From Nansenia antarctica (lineage: Eukaryota > Chordata > Actinopteri > Argentiniformes > Microstomatidae): a stretch of DNA of 64,000 bases. The stretch covers positions 61,839,242 through 61,903,241 of the forward strand of contig OZ022344.1 in the NCBI GenBank assembly GCA_963989245.1, written 5' to 3'. The notes under the pieces are model-generated. The model made no database searches. It was not told the DNA's origin and saw only the letters and a program-made list of their open reading frames with translations. Shown here one piece after another: positions 43,150-54,668 of the stretch (positions are counted from its first letter, which is position 1; each line of letters starts with the position of its first letter). A program made the position numbers and the translations under genes.

Positions 43150-43872
43150 GATATCTTGTAGATATCATCTTCTCTTCAAGTAGATGTCTTGTAGATGTCA
43201 TCTTCTCTTCAAGTAGATGTCTTGTAGATGTCATCTTCTCTTCAAGTAGATGTCTTGTAGATATCATCTTCTCTTCAAGTAGATGTCTTGTAGATATCAT
43301 CTTCTCTTCAAGTAGATGTCTTGTAGATGTCATCTTCTCTTCAAGTAGATGTCTTGTAGATATCATCTTCTCTTCAAGTAGATGTCTTGTAGATATCATC
43401 TTCTCTTCAAGTAGATGTCTTGGAGATGTCATCTTCTCTTAAAGTAGATGTCTTGTAGATGTCATCTTCTCTTCAAGTAGATGTCTTGTAGATATCATCT
43501 TCTCTTCAAGTAGATGTCTTGTAGATGTCATCTTCTCTTCAAGTAGATGTCTTGTAGATATCATCTTCTCTTCAAGTAGATGTCTTGTAGATGTCATCTT
43601 CTCTTCAAGTAGATGTCTTGTAGATATCATCTTCTCTTCAAGTAGATGTCTTGTAGATGTCATCTTCTCTTCAAGTAGATGTCTTGTAGATATCATCTTC
43701 TCTTCAAGTAGATGTCTTGTAGATGTCATCTTCTCTTCAAGTAGATGTCTTGTAGATATCATCTTCTCTTCAAGTAGATGTCTTGTAGATATCATCTTCT
43801 CTTCAAGTAGATGTCTTGTAGATATCATCTTCTCTTCAAGTAGATGTCTTGTAGATGTCATCTTCTCTTCAT
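43150..43872. repeat. 33-bp minisatellite, about 22 copies (two alternating variants)
   Basis: The unit is CTTCTCTTCAAGTAGATGTC TTGTAGATATCAT, with GATATCAT or GATGTCAT endings that alternate over much of the array. The unit is 11 codons, so frames stay open (EEKMTSTRHLL or EEKMISTRHLL on the minus strand). Block B carries an identical-looking array at 60425-61147. Confidence 0.95.
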
Positions 43873-44240
43873 CAAATGTTATTTTCATGCAACTTATTTC
43901 AAAGTTGTGACTGACAATCCTATCCTTTATCTACTTCCATCATTAGTTGTCTCCGCCAAGTTCAGACAATTGAACCAAACAAACATTAACTACATATCGA
44001 AGAACACGGTTCACTTCACAAGGAAGGGTTGGTTTTTAAAACCTTAGAGAACTGAATATTATTTTGAATGCTGAAAATGTCACATCATGAGGAATGTTTC
44101 TGTCACAACAGTGTGTCGTTGGTGCGTTTTCTCTGCCTCATGTACATGAGATAAGAATGAGGACATTTCACAACATGACTCACAGCGCAGACAACCAGAG
44201 GATGGAGTGATGCATTGCTCTTTTGGAGAGAGAAGTGGTT

Positions 44241-44254
44241 GGCTCTTAAAAGAG
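44241..44254 (-). other. Truncated histone-type 3' stem-loop at the end of block A
   Basis: GGCTCTTAAAAGAG is cut two bases short of the complete palindrome found at 61516-61531. Retrotransposon sequence follows instead of histone sequence. Confidence 0.55.
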
Positions 44255-44257
44255 GGA

Positions 44258-44565
44258 AAACAAACCCAGGAGGTGTACATTCATTCAACTGAGAAAAATC
44301 GTCAGGAGTTTGCCATGTCTCACTGAGACAGAGACAGTCGAGTTTGCGGTCGAGGAGGAGGTCTTGCAGTAGTTGTCCCTTGCCAGTGAGGGAGCGGGTG
44401 TTGAGTAATCCAAGGTTGACGTCGGAGTGCTGGTTCGAGAAGCCAACGTTAGCCGACCTAGCTAGGCTGGCCAACGCGCTGTGATCCACCCTCCTGCCGG
44501 TGTTTTTCGGAGCTCAGCTTCCTCAAGGGTGAGTGATGACATGCTCTCGGTCCAACACGCCAAAC
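44258..44565 (-). mobile_element. Non-LTR retrotransposon endonuclease 5' fragment
   Basis: The minus strand encodes HSDVNLGLLNTRSLTGKGQL, DLLLDRKLDCLCLSETWQTP and DFSQLNECTPPGF, the start of an endonuclease-type ORF2 of the L2/CR1/Rex1 group. 44258-44434 is identical to 63824-64000. Confidence 0.75.
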
Positions 44566-45074
44566 CTTCTCTTCTTGCTTCACGTTAATTTTTCCTCAGT
44601 AGTCAGAGAATAGCAGCAGTAGCTAGTGATGTGTCCTTCCGTGCCGACGGACGTCCTGGGTGTACGTTTCCGTAGCAGATAGTCACCTAGTCAAGTTCGC
44701 TTGACAACTGAAGATGGCAAGGAAACAAGTTCACAAATAATATCTGGGCCCCATACACCGCAGGACTCCAGATACTTCTGTTTATTGTAGTGGATGAGGG
44801 GCACTGTACGGTAGCGTCCTGCCTCTGTAGAGGATGAGGGGCACTGTACGGTAGCGTTTTGGACGCTTTTGGGAGTGTTTTGATTGAGACAGGGATGGTT
44901 GAGTCTGACATTTGGCCGTCTGAGGGGGACAATTGGTCACCGGCTCAGCTAGTGTCTCCAGTGGGCCGAAAAAGTTTGTGAGATGGAGTTCGTCCAGAGA
45001 ATAGCAGCAGTAGCTAGTGATGTGTCCTTCCGTGCCGACGGACGTCCTGGGTGTAAGTTTCCGTAGCAGATAGT

Positions 45075-47164
45075 CACCTAGTCAAGTTCGCTTGACAACT
45101 GAAGATGGCAAGGAAACAAGTTCACAAATAATATCTGTATTCTCCACATCGCACACGTCGGTGGCCTGAAGGGTCTCCTTCTCAGCCAGAAGGACCTCCT
45201 TCTCAGCCCGGACCACCACCATCTGGGCCTGCTGAACCTTCTTCATCCTGGGCGCCTCCGCCACCGTCCCGAAAAGAGTGAAATTCGATGTTGTGGTGGT
45301 CGTATCACTCATGTTTGCTCTGCAGACCTTACACACTGCTGTTCTTTTCTTTCTACTATCATCCATCCATATATATATATATTATGCTATATACAGTGGG
45401 AATGTGGCATCCAGCCTGCGCTCCATTGCCTCCAATTGTCTGTGAGCTGTAGCCTCACTAGAGCGCCTGGCCTTCGGAATGCGCCGCAGCTTGTTGTTGG
45501 CGTCGACAAACTCCACCATCTTGTTGTGAGATGGAGTTCGTCCAGAGAATAGCAGGACCAATTCTCTCACTTTCTCCCTTGGAGAGGCTGTCTCCCATGG
45601 TGTCAGACATTTGTTCAATCACATCTCTGTCTGCCTTGGCCTTGGTCTTGGCCTCCTGCAGTTGTTTCTGCAGGGCGGTGAGGTCCTCAGTGGCCTTGGC
45701 GGTGGTGACCATGTTGGCCTCCTGCAGCTCCTGCACCTTGGCGGTGGTGAGCTCCTGCTTGAACTTGTGGAACTCTATCTCCGCCGCCTGGGTCGTCAGG
45801 CGGAACTGATGCATCGTGATGGTCGCCTCCTGTTCCCAACACTTGGCCTGAAGGGTCTCCTTCTCAGCCCGGACCACCTTCATCTGGGCCTGAAGGGTCT
45901 CCTTCTCAGCCAGAAGGGTCTCCTTCTCAGCCCGGACCACCACCATCTTGGCCTGAAGGGTCTCCTTCTCAGCCAGAAGGACCTCCTTCTCAGCCCGGAC
46001 CACCACCATCTTGGCCTGAAGGGTCTCACCTAGTCAAGTTCGCTTGACAACTGAAGATGGCAAGGAAACAAGTTCACAAATAATATCTGGGCCCCATACA
46101 CCGCAGGACTCCAGATACTTCTGTTTATTGTAGTGGATGAGGGGCACTGTACGGTAGCGTCCTGCCTCTGTAGAGGATGAGGGGCACTGTACGGTAGCGT
46201 CCTGCCTCTGTAGAGGATGAGGGGCACTGTACGGTAGCGTTTTGGACGCTTTTGGGAGTGTTTTGATTGAGACAGGGATGGTTGAGTCTGACATTTGGCC
46301 GTCTGAGGGGGACAATTGGTCACCGGCTCAGCTAGTGTCTCCAGTGGGCCGAAAAAGTTTGTGAGATGGAGTTCGTCCAGAGAATAGCAGCAGTAGCTAG
46401 TGATGTGTCCTTCCGTGCCGACGGACGTCCTGGGTGTAAGTTTCCGTAGCAGATAGTCACCTAGTCAAGTTCGCTTGACAACTGAAGATGGCAAGGAAAC
46501 AAGTTCACAAATAATATCTGTATTCTCCACATCGCACACGTCGGTAGTAAATCCCAGTAAATGTTTGCGTAAGAAATATATCCGTTATAGCCGAGACCCC
46601 CAAAACGTCTGGCTGGACAATCCCCGACGGTCCGCGATCTCTCACTTTCTCCCTTGGAGAGGCTGTCTCCTTCTCAGCCCGGACCACCTTCATCTGGGCC
46701 TGAAGGGTCTCCTTCTCAGCCAGAAGGGTCTCCTTCTCAGCCCGGACCACCACCATCTTGGCCTGAAGGGTCTCACCTAGTCAAGTTCGCTTGACAACTG
46801 AAGATGGCAACGAAACAAGTTCACAAATAATATCTGGGCCCCATACACCGCAGGACTCCAGATACTTCTGTTTATTGTAGTGGATGAGGGGCACTGTACG
46901 GTAGCGTCCTGCCTCTGTAGAGGATGAGGGGCACTGTACGGTAGCGTTTTGGACGCTTTTGGGAGTGTTTTGATTGAGACAGGGATGGTTGAGTCTGACA
47001 TTTGGCCGTCTGAGGGGGACAATTGGTCACCGGCTCAGCTAGTGTCTCCAGTGGGCCGAAAAAGTTTGTGAGATGGAGTTCGTCCAGAGAATAGCAGCAG
47101 TAGCTAGTGATGTGTCCTTCCGTGCCGACGGACGTCCTGGGTGTAAGTTTCCGTAGCAGATAGT
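45075..47164 (-). repeat. Array unit 1
   Basis: It holds a BED-like/coiled-coil start (45082-45366), coiled-coil body (45458-46009, with two extra 63-bp repeats), W3, b and W2 modules. The body ends SKGESERIGPAILWTNSISQ before a stop. Confidence 0.85.
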
Positions 47165-49193
47165 CACCTAGTCAAGTTCGCTTGACAACTGAAGATGGCA
47201 AGGAAACAAGTTCACAAATAATATCTGTATTCTCCACATCGCACACGTCGGTGGCCTGAAGGGTCTCCTTCTCAGCCAGAAGGACCTCCTTCTCAGCCCG
47301 GACCACCACCATCTGGGCCTGCTGAACCTTCTTCATCCTGGGCGCCTCCGCCACCGTCCCGAAAAGAGTGAAATTCGATGTTGTGGTGGTCGTATCACTC
47401 ATGTTTGCTCTGCAGACCTTACACACTGCTGTTCTTTTCTTTCTACTATCATCCATCCATATATATATATATATTATGCTATATACAGTGGGAATGTGGC
47501 ATCCAGCCTGCGCTCCATTGCCTCCAATTGTCTGTGAGCTGTAGCCTCACTAGAGCGCCTGGCCTTCGGAATGCGCCGCAGCTTGTTGTTGGCGTCGACA
47601 AACTCCACCATCTTGTTGTGAGATGGAGTTCGTCCAGAGAATAGCAGGACCAATTCTCTCACTTTCTCCCTTGGAGAGGCTGCCTCCCATGGTGTCAGAC
47701 ATTTGTTCAATCACATCTCTGTCTGCCTTGGCCTTGGTCTTGGCCTCCTGCAGTTGTTTCTGCAGGGCGGTGAGGTCCTCAGTGGCCTTGGCGGTGGTGA
47801 CCATGTTGGCCTCCTGCAGCTCCTGCACCTTGGCGGTGGTGAGCTCCTGCTTGAACTTGTGGAACTCTATCTCCGCCGCCTGGGTCGTCAGGCGGAACTG
47901 ATGCATCGTGATGGTCGCCTCCTGTTCCCAACACTTGGCCTGAAGGGTCTCCTTCTCAGCCCGGACCACCTTCATCTGGGCCTGAAGGGTCTCCTTCTCA
48001 GCCAGAAGGGTCTCCTTCTCAGCCCGGACCACCACCATCTTGGCCTGAAGGGTCTCACCTAGTCAAGTTCGCTTGACAACTGAAGATGGCAAGGAAACAA
48101 GTTCACAAATAATATCTGGGCCCCATACACCGCAGGACTCCAGATACTTCTGTTTATTGTAGTGGATGAGGGGCACTGTACGGTAGCGTCCTGCCTCTGT
48201 AGAGGATGAGGGGCACTGTACGGTAGCGTCCTGCCTCTGTAGAGGATGAGGGGCACTGTACGGTAGCGTTTTGGACGCTTTTGGGAGTGTTTTGATTGAG
48301 ACAGGGATGGTTGAGTCTGACATTTGGCCGTCTGAGGGGGACAATTGGTCACCGGCTCAGCTAGTGTCTCCAGTGGGCCGAAAAAGTTTGTGAGATGGAG
48401 TTCGTCCAGAGAATAGCAGCAGTAGCTAGTGATGTGTCCTTCCGTGCCGACGGACGTCCTGGGTGTAAGTTTCCGTAGCAGATAGTCACCTAGTCAAGTT
48501 CGCTTGACAACTGAAGATGGCAAGGAAACAAGTTCACAAATAATATCTGTATTCTCCACATCGCACACGTCGGTAGTAAATCCCAGTAAATGTTTGCGTA
48601 AGAAATATATCCGTTATAGCCGAGACCCCCAAAACGTCTGGCTGGACAATCCCCGACGGTCCGCGATCTCTCACTTTCTCCCTTGGAGAGGCTGTCTCCT
48701 TCTCAGCCCGGACCACCTTCATCTGGGCCTGAAGGGTCTCCTTCTCAGCCAGAAGGGTCTCCTTCTCAGCCCGGACCACCACCATCTTGGCCTGAAGGGT
48801 CTCACCTAGTCAAGTTCGCTTGACAACTGAAGATGGCAACGAAACAAGTTCACAAATAATATCTGGGCCCCATACACCGCAGGACTCCAGATACTTCTGT
48901 TTATTGTAGTGGATGAGGGGCACTGTACGGTAGCGTCCTGCCTCTGTAGAGGATGAGGGGCACTGTACGGTAGCGTTTTGGACGCTTTTGGGAGTGTTTT
49001 GATTGAGACAGGGATGGTTGAGTCTGACATTTGGCCGTCTGAGGGGGACAATTGGTCACCGGCTCAGCTAGTGTCTCCAGTGGGCCGAAAAAGTTTGTGA
49101 GATGGAGTTCGTCCAGAGAATAGCAGCAGTAGCTAGTGATGTGTCCTTCCGTGCCGACGGACGTCCTGGGTGTAAGTTTCCGTAGCAGATAGT
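47165..49193 (-). repeat. Array unit 2 (2,029 bp)
   Basis: Canonical a-W3-b-W2 unit with coiled-coil pieces at 47172-47456 and 47550-48038. Confidence 0.88.
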
Positions 49194-50894
49194 CACCTAG
49201 TCAAGTTCGCTTGACAACTGAAGATGGCAAGGAAACAAGTTCACAAATAATATCTGTATTCTCCACATCGCACACGTCGGTGGCCTGAAGGGTCTCCTTC
49301 TCAGCCAGAAGGACCTCCTTGTCAGCCCGGACCACCACCATCTGGGCCTGCTGAACCTTCTTCATCCTGGGCGCCTCCGCCACCGTCCCGAAAAGAGTGA
49401 AATTCGATGTTGTGGTGGTCGTATCACTCATGTTTGCTCTGCAGACCTTACACACTGCTGTTCTTTTCTTTCTACTATCATCCATCCATATATATATATA
49501 TATTATGCTATATACAGTGGGAATGTGGCATCCAGCCTGCGCTCCATTGCCTCCAATTGTCTGTGAGCTGTAGCCTCACTAGAGCGCCTGGCCTTCGGAA
49601 TGCGCCGCAGCTTGTTGTTGGCGTCGACAAACTCCACCATCTTGTTGTGAGATGGAGTTCGTCCAGAGAATAGCAGGACCAATTCTCTCACTTTCTCCCT
49701 TGGAGAGGCTGCCTCCCATGGTGTCAGACATTTGTTCAATCACATCTCTGTCTGCCTTGGCCTTGGTCTTGGCCTCCTGCAGTTGTTTCTGCAGGGCGGT
49801 GAGGTCCTCAGTGGCCTTGGCGGTGGTGACCATGTTGGCCTCCTGCAGCTCCTGCACCTTGGCGGTGGTGAGCTCCTGCTTGAACTTGTGGAACTCTATC
49901 TCCGCCGCCTGGGTCGTCAGGCGGAACTGATGCATCGTGATGGTCGCCTCCTGTTCCCAACACTTGGCCTGAAGGGTCTCCTTCTCAGCCCGGACCACCT
50001 TCATCTGGGCCTGAAGGGTCTCCTTCTCAGCCAGAAGGGTCTCCTTCTCAGCCCGGACCACCACCATCTTGGCCTGAAGGGTCTCACCTAGTCAAGTTCG
50101 CTTGACAACTGAAGATGGCAAGGAAACAAGTTCACAAATAATATCTGGGCCCCATACACCGCAGGACTCCAGATACTTCTGTTTATTGTAGTGGATGAGG
50201 GGCACTGTACGGTAGCGTCCTGCCTCTGTAGAGGATGAGGGGCACTGTACGGTAGCGTCCTGCCTCTGTAGAGGATGAGGGGCACTGTACGGTAGCGTTT
50301 TGGACGCTTTTGGGAGTGTTTTGATTGAGACAGGGATGGTTGAGTCTGACATTTGGCCGTCTGAGGGGGACAATTGGTCACCGGCTCAGCTAGTGTCTCC
50401 AGTGGGCCGAAAAAGTTTGTGAGATGGAGTTCGTCCAGAGAATAGCAGCAGTAGCTAGTGATGTGTCCTTCCGTGCCGACGGACGTCCTGGGTGTAAGTT
50501 TCCGTAGCAGATAGTCACCTAGTCAAGTTCGCTTGACAACTGAAGATGGCAAGGAAACAAGTTCACAAATAATATCTGTATTCTCCACATCGCACACGTC
50601 GGTAGTAAATCCCAGTAAATGTTTGCGTAAGAAATATATCCGTTATAGCCGAGACCCCCAAAACGTCTGGCTGGACAATCCCCGACGGTCCGCGATCTCT
50701 CACTTTCTCCCTTGGAGAGGCTGTCTCCTTCTCAGCCCGGACCACCTTCATCTGGGCCTGAAGGGTCTCCTTCTCAGCCAGAAGGGTCTCCTTCTCAGCC
50801 CGGACCACCACCATCTTGGCCTGAAGGGTCTCCTTCTCAGCCAGAAGGACCTCCTTCTCAGCCCGGACCACCACCATCTTGGCCTGAAGGGTCT
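49194..50894 (-). repeat. Array unit 3 (about 1,700 bp)
   Basis: Contains a, W3 and a longer b module, but the W2 module is missing. One Glu-to-Asp change (VVRADKE) marks its coiled-coil start. Confidence 0.85.
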
Positions 50895-52885
50895 CACCTA
50901 GTCAAGTTCGCTTGACAACTGAAGATGGCAAGGAAACAAGTTCACAAATAATATCTGTATTCTCCACATCGCACACGTCGGTGGCCTGAAGGGTCTCCTT
51001 CTCAGCCAGAAGGACCTCCTTCTCAGCCCGGACCACCACCATCTGGGCCTGCTGAACCTTCTTCATCCTGGGCGCCTCCGCCACCGTCCCGAAAAGAGTG
51101 AAATTCGATGTTGTGGTGGTCGTATCACTCATGTTTGCTCTGCAGACCTTACACACTGCTGTTCTTTTCTTTCTACTATCATCCATCCATATATATATAT
51201 ATATATTATGCTATATACAGTGGGAATGTGGCATCCAGCCTGCGCTCCATTGCCTCCAATTGTCTGTGAGCTGTAGCCTCACTAGAGCGCCTGGCCTTCG
51301 GAATGCGCCGCAGCTTGTTGTTGGCGTCGACAAACTCCACCATCTTGTTGTGAGATGGAGTTCGTCCAGAGAATAGCAGGACCAATTCTCTCACTTTCTC
51401 CCTTGGAGAGGCTGCCTCCCATGGTGTCAGACATTTGTTCAATCACATCTCTGTCTGCCTTGGCCTTGGTCTTGGCCTCCTGCAGTTGTTTCTGCAGGGC
51501 GGTGAGGTCCTCAGTGGCCTTGGCGGTGGTGACCATGTTGGCCTCCTGCAGCTCCTGCACCTTGGCGGTGGTGAGCTCCTGCTTGAACTTGTGGAACTCT
51601 ATCTCCGCCGCCTGAGTCGTCAGGCGGAACTGATGCATCGTGATGGTCGCCTCCTGTTCCCAACACTTGGCCTGAAGGGTCTCCTTCTCAGCCCGGACCA
51701 CCACCATCTTGGCCTGAAGGGTCTCCTTCTCAGCCAGAAGGACCTCCTTCTCAGCCCGGACCACCACCATCTTGGCCTGAAGGGTCTCACCTAGTCAAGT
51801 TCGCTTGACAACTGAAGATGGCAAGGAAACAAGTTCACAAATAATATCTGGGCCCCATACACCGCAGGACTCCAGATACTTCTGTTTATTGTAGTGGATG
51901 AGGGGCACTGTACGGTAGCGTCCTGCCTCTGTAGAGGATGAGGGGCACTGTACGGTAGCGTTTTGGACGCTTTTGGGAGTGTTTTGATTGAGACAGGGAT
52001 GGTTGAGTCTGACATTTGGCCGTCTGAGGGGGACAATTGGTCACCGGCTCAGCTAGTGTCTCCAGTGGGCCGAAAAAGTTTGTGAGATGGAGTTCGTCCA
52101 GAGAATAGCAGCAGTAGCTAGTGATGTGTCCTTCCGTGCCGACGGACGTCCTGGGTGTAAGTTTCCGTAGCAGATAGTCACCTAGTCAAGTTCGCTTGAC
52201 AACTGAAGATGGCAAGGAAACAAGTTCACAAATAATATCTGTATTCTCCACATCGCACACGTCGGTAGTAAATCCCAGTAAATGTTTGCGTAAGAAATAT
52301 ATCCGTTATAGCCGAGACCCCCAAAACGTCTGGCTGGACAATCCCCGACGGTCCGCGATCTCTCACTTTCTCCCTTGGAGAGGCTGTCTCCTTCTCAGCC
52401 CGGACCACCTTCATCTGGGCCTGAAGGGTCTCCTTCTCAGCCAGAAGGGTCTCCTTCTCAGCCCGGACCACCACCATCTTGGCCTGAAGGGTCTCACCTA
52501 GTCAAGTTCGCTTGACAACTGAAGATGGCAAGGAAACAAGTTCACAAATAATATCTGGGCCCCATACACCGCAGGACTCCAGATACTTCTGTTTATTGTA
52601 GTGGATGAGGGGCACTGTACGGTAGCGTCCTGCCTCTGTAGAGGATGAGGGGCACTGTACGGTAGCGTTTTGGACGCTTTTGGGAGTGTTTTGATTGAGA
52701 CAGGGATGGTTGAGTCTGACATTTGGCCGTCTGAGGGGGACAATTGGTCACCGGCTCAGCTAGTGTCCCCAGTGGGCCGAAAAAGTTTGTGAGATGGAGT
52801 TCGTCCAGAGAATAGCAGCAGTAGCTAGTGATGTGTCCTTCGGTGCCGACGGACGTCCTGGGTGTAAGTTTCCGTAGCAGATAGT
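50895..52885 (-). repeat. Array unit 4 (about 1,990 bp)
   Basis: Order a-W2-b-W2. The coiled-coil body (51282-51770) lacks one 63-bp repeat and has the MKVV block replaced by MVVV. Confidence 0.85.
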
Positions 52886-52888
52886 CAC

Positions 52889-53656
52889 CTAGTCAAGTTC
52901 GCTTGACAACTGAAGATGGCAAGGAAACAAGTTCACAAATAATATCTGTATTCTCCACATCGCACACGTCGGTAGTAAATCCCAGTAAATGTTTGCGTAA
53001 GAAATAAATCCGTTATAGCCGAGACCCCCAAAACGTCTGGCTGGACAATCCCCGACGGTCCGCGATCTCTCACTTTCTCCCTTGGAGAGGCTGTCTCCCA
53101 TGGTGTCAGACATTTGTTCAATCACATCTCTGTCTGCCTTGGCCTTGGTCTTGGCCTCCTGCAGTTGTTTCTGCAGGGCGGTGAGGTCCTCAGTGGCCTT
53201 GGCGGTGGTGACCATGTTGGCCTCCTGCAGCTCCTGCACCTTGGCGGTGGTGAGCTCCTGCTTGAACTTGTGGAACTCTATCTCCGCCGCCTGGGTCGTC
53301 AGGCGGAACTGATGCATCGTGATGGTCGCCTCCTGTTCCCAACACTTGGCCTGAAGGGTCTCCTTCTCAGCCCGGACCACCTTCATCTGGGCCTGAAGGG
53401 TCTCCTTCTCAGCCAGAAGGGTCTCCTTCTCAGCCCGGACCACCACCATCTTGGCCTGAAGGGTCTCCTTCTCAGCCAGAAGGACCTCCTTCTCAGCCCG
53501 GACCACCACCATCTGGGCCTGCTGAACCTTCTTCATCCTGGGCGCCTCCGCCACCGTCCCGAAAAGAGTGAAATTCGATGTTGTGGTGGTCGTATCACTC
53601 ATGTTTGCTCTGCAGACCTTACACACTGCTGTTCTTTTCTTTCTACTATCATCCAT
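52889..53656 (-). CDS. Coiled-coil protein with BED-finger-like N-terminus (best-preserved array copy)
   Basis: This 255-residue minus-strand ORF starts MDDSRKKRTAVCKVCRANMS and continues DTTTTTSNFTLF. The CxxC and TTSN spacing resembles the first half of a BED zinc finger, but the paired histidines do not follow. Next comes a coiled coil of 21-residue (three-heptad) repeats, MVVVRAEKEVLLAEKETLQA and variants, then QELTTAKVQELQEANMVTTA and ALQKQLQEAKTKAKADRDVI. The last 60 or so residues read through a glypican 5' leader in frame and end SSELD. It may be a fragment of a larger gene or a repeat-borne ORF. I do not recognise a named gene. Confidence 0.45.
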   Translation of the reverse strand: MDDSRKKRTAVCKVCRANMSDTTTTTSNFTLFGTVAEAPRMKKVQQAQMVVVRAEKEVLLAEKETLQAKMVVVRAEKETLLAEKETLQAQMKVVRAEKETLQAKCWEQEATITMHQFRLTTQAAEIEFHKFKQELTTAKVQELQEANMVTTAKATEDLTALQKQLQEAKTKAKADRDVIEQMSDTMGDSLSKGESERSRTVGDCPARRFGGLGYNGFISYANIYWDLLPTCAMWRIQILFVNLFPCHLQLSSELD

Positions 53657-53671
53657 CCATATATATATATA

Positions 53672-53986
53672 TTATGCTATATACAGTGGGAATGTGGCAT
53701 CCAGCCTGCGCTCCATTGCCTCCAATTGTCTGTGAGCTGTAGCCTCACTAGAGCGCCTGGCCTTCGGAATGCGCCGCAGATTGTTGTTGGCGTCGACAAA
53801 CTCCACCATCTTGTTGCACACGCACGCCGATCGCTCACCATTGGGATATTGGCCTTGTTGTAAAATGGCCGCACCTGCTCCAGGACGACCTTGGCTGCCT
53901 CGAACCGTGACAAGGTCGAACCGGGTCGCTTGGCATGCAGTTGAAACCTCCTGTTTGCTCCCGAAACGTATTTGCCTCATTATCAA
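53672..53986 (-). pseudogene. Unrecognised ORF fragment beside the array
   Basis: Two minus-strand frames look coding in succession. SRFEAAKVVLEQVRPFYNKA and NIPMVSDRRAC (53825-53913) pass to KMVEFVDANNNLRRIPKARR and LEAMERRLDATFPLYIA (53672-53815). A frame change near 53815 breaks it. The second part is repeated in every a module of the array. The family is not recognised; it could be part of a mobile-element protein. Confidence 0.4.
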
Positions 53987-54004
53987 TCCCTGTCTTTCGC
54001 AGTA

Positions 54005-54096
54005 ACCTGCACCTGGGTTTTGATTGATTGATTGATTGAAAACTTTATTAGAAGATTTGCAGAAGTAGGTACATGAAAGTACATATTACATCGCCG
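54005..54096 (-). mobile_element. Retroelement tail inserted in the glypican-like exon
   Basis: The plus strand reads TTTGATTGATTGATTGATTG AAAACTTTATTAG, a (TCAA)n-tailed 3' end on the minus strand. It begins where glypican homology stops. Confidence 0.5.
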
Positions 54097-54219
54097 ACTG
54101 AAGCCTTTGGTCGTGTAAGCCTGTCTAACCTCGCTGCAGCTCCGGGCTTTCATCTCCCCTCCAGACAAGGACAGCAGCACAGAGAAAGTGAACCACAACA
54201 CCACTTGTATTCTCCACAT
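54097..54219 (-). pseudogene. Glypican-6/4-like first exon fragment
   Basis: The minus strand encodes MWRIQVVLWFTFSVLLSLSG, a signal peptide, followed by GEMKARSCSEVRQAYTTKGF S. The KARSC.EVRQAY..KGFS block matches the N-terminus of glypican-6, a GPI-anchored heparan sulfate proteoglycan. Homology stops after KGFS, where a retroelement tail begins, so the exon is truncated. The leader just upstream (54220-54305) and the first codons MWRIQ are the piece repeated through the tandem array. Confidence 0.7.
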
Positions 54220-54310
54220 CGCACACGTCGGTAGTAAATCCCAGTAAATGTTTACGTAAGAAATATATCCGTTATAGCCGAGACCCCCAAAACGTCTGGC
54301 TGGACAATCC
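54220..54310 (-). other. Glypican-like 5' leader; source of the array's b module
   Basis: The minus-strand leader ending CGACGTGTGCGATGTGGAG is found again at about 46525-46640, 48555-48670, 50585-50700, 52245-52360 and 52950-53065. At 54310 it joins the CXC-gene tail of block B. Confidence 0.7.
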
Positions 54311-54438
54311 CCACCGATTGTTCAGACGTGTGAGCAGTTGACGAAATGCGGCTGCAAGACTGAATGCAGAGGACGATGCAAATGTTATCGATTCGGCCTG
54401 AAGTGTACCCAGTTGTGTGCCTGTGAATGTGAGGACTA
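54311..54438 (+). pseudogene. Duplicated CXC tail of the mobile-element-like gene
   Basis: Encodes KCGCKTECRGRCKCYRFGLK and the end CACECED, identical to 38120-38248. Only this end was duplicated. Confidence 0.8.
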
Positions 54439-54668
54439 AAAGAAGAAACAGCCATGATTGCCAGCCATGTTTTGCTCAGAATTGTACAATGCAGCCTATT
54501 AGTCAGGTTTGTTATATAATTTCGTTATATAATTTCGTATTATTAAAAAATAAATGTTTTAAGTGACAACAAAAAAACAAAAACAAAAACAAACAAAATA
54601 TATTTACAAAATAAATACATCTTTCTTCTAATTCTAATAGATGCGTTTTCATTATTGTTACCGCTGCT

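Larger units (their letters stand above)
38120..44254. repeat. Segmental duplication block A
   Basis: From CCACCGATTGTTCAGACG to GGCTCTTAAAAGAG, this block is nearly identical to block B (54311-61529). Block A has about 395 bp (40553-40947) absent from B, and lacks about 1.6 kb present in B (56510-58097). The left junction in B joins glypican-leader sequence sharing CTGGACAA with A. Confidence 0.93.
44605..54000 (-). repeat. Higher-order tandem array of coiled-coil and glypican-leader fragments
   Basis: A junction motif CACCTAGTCAAGTTCGCTTG recurs 17 times. Modules between junctions are of three kinds. The first is a W module of about 390 or 430 bp with two or three copies of a 40-bp repeat (GGATGAGGGGCACTGTACGG TAGCG...). 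The second is an a module of about 890 bp with the coiled-coil gene. The third is a b module of about 318-380 bp with a glypican-leader piece. The order a-W3-b-W2 repeats with period 2,029 bp (47165 to 49194; 46458 to 48487 to 50516). Later copies skip modules. An (AT)n tract inside the a module varies from 6 to 8 units. Confidence 0.93.

Noticed and set aside
43150..43872. CRISPR-like regularly spaced repeats
   Set aside because: The 33-bp units are directly adjacent with no unique spacers, and the genome is vertebrate. It is a minisatellite.
45531..46033. Plus-strand ORFs in the tandem array (LLLSPDHHHLGLKGLLLSQ repeats)
   Set aside because: They are the reverse complement of the coiled-coil repeats. 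The minus strand has heptad character and a sensible start.
46030..46323. Minus-strand W-module ORFs (MSPSDGQMSDSTIPVSIKTL and similar)
   Set aside because: Short, composed of 40-bp repeat translations, and no family features. Kept as repeat sequence only.
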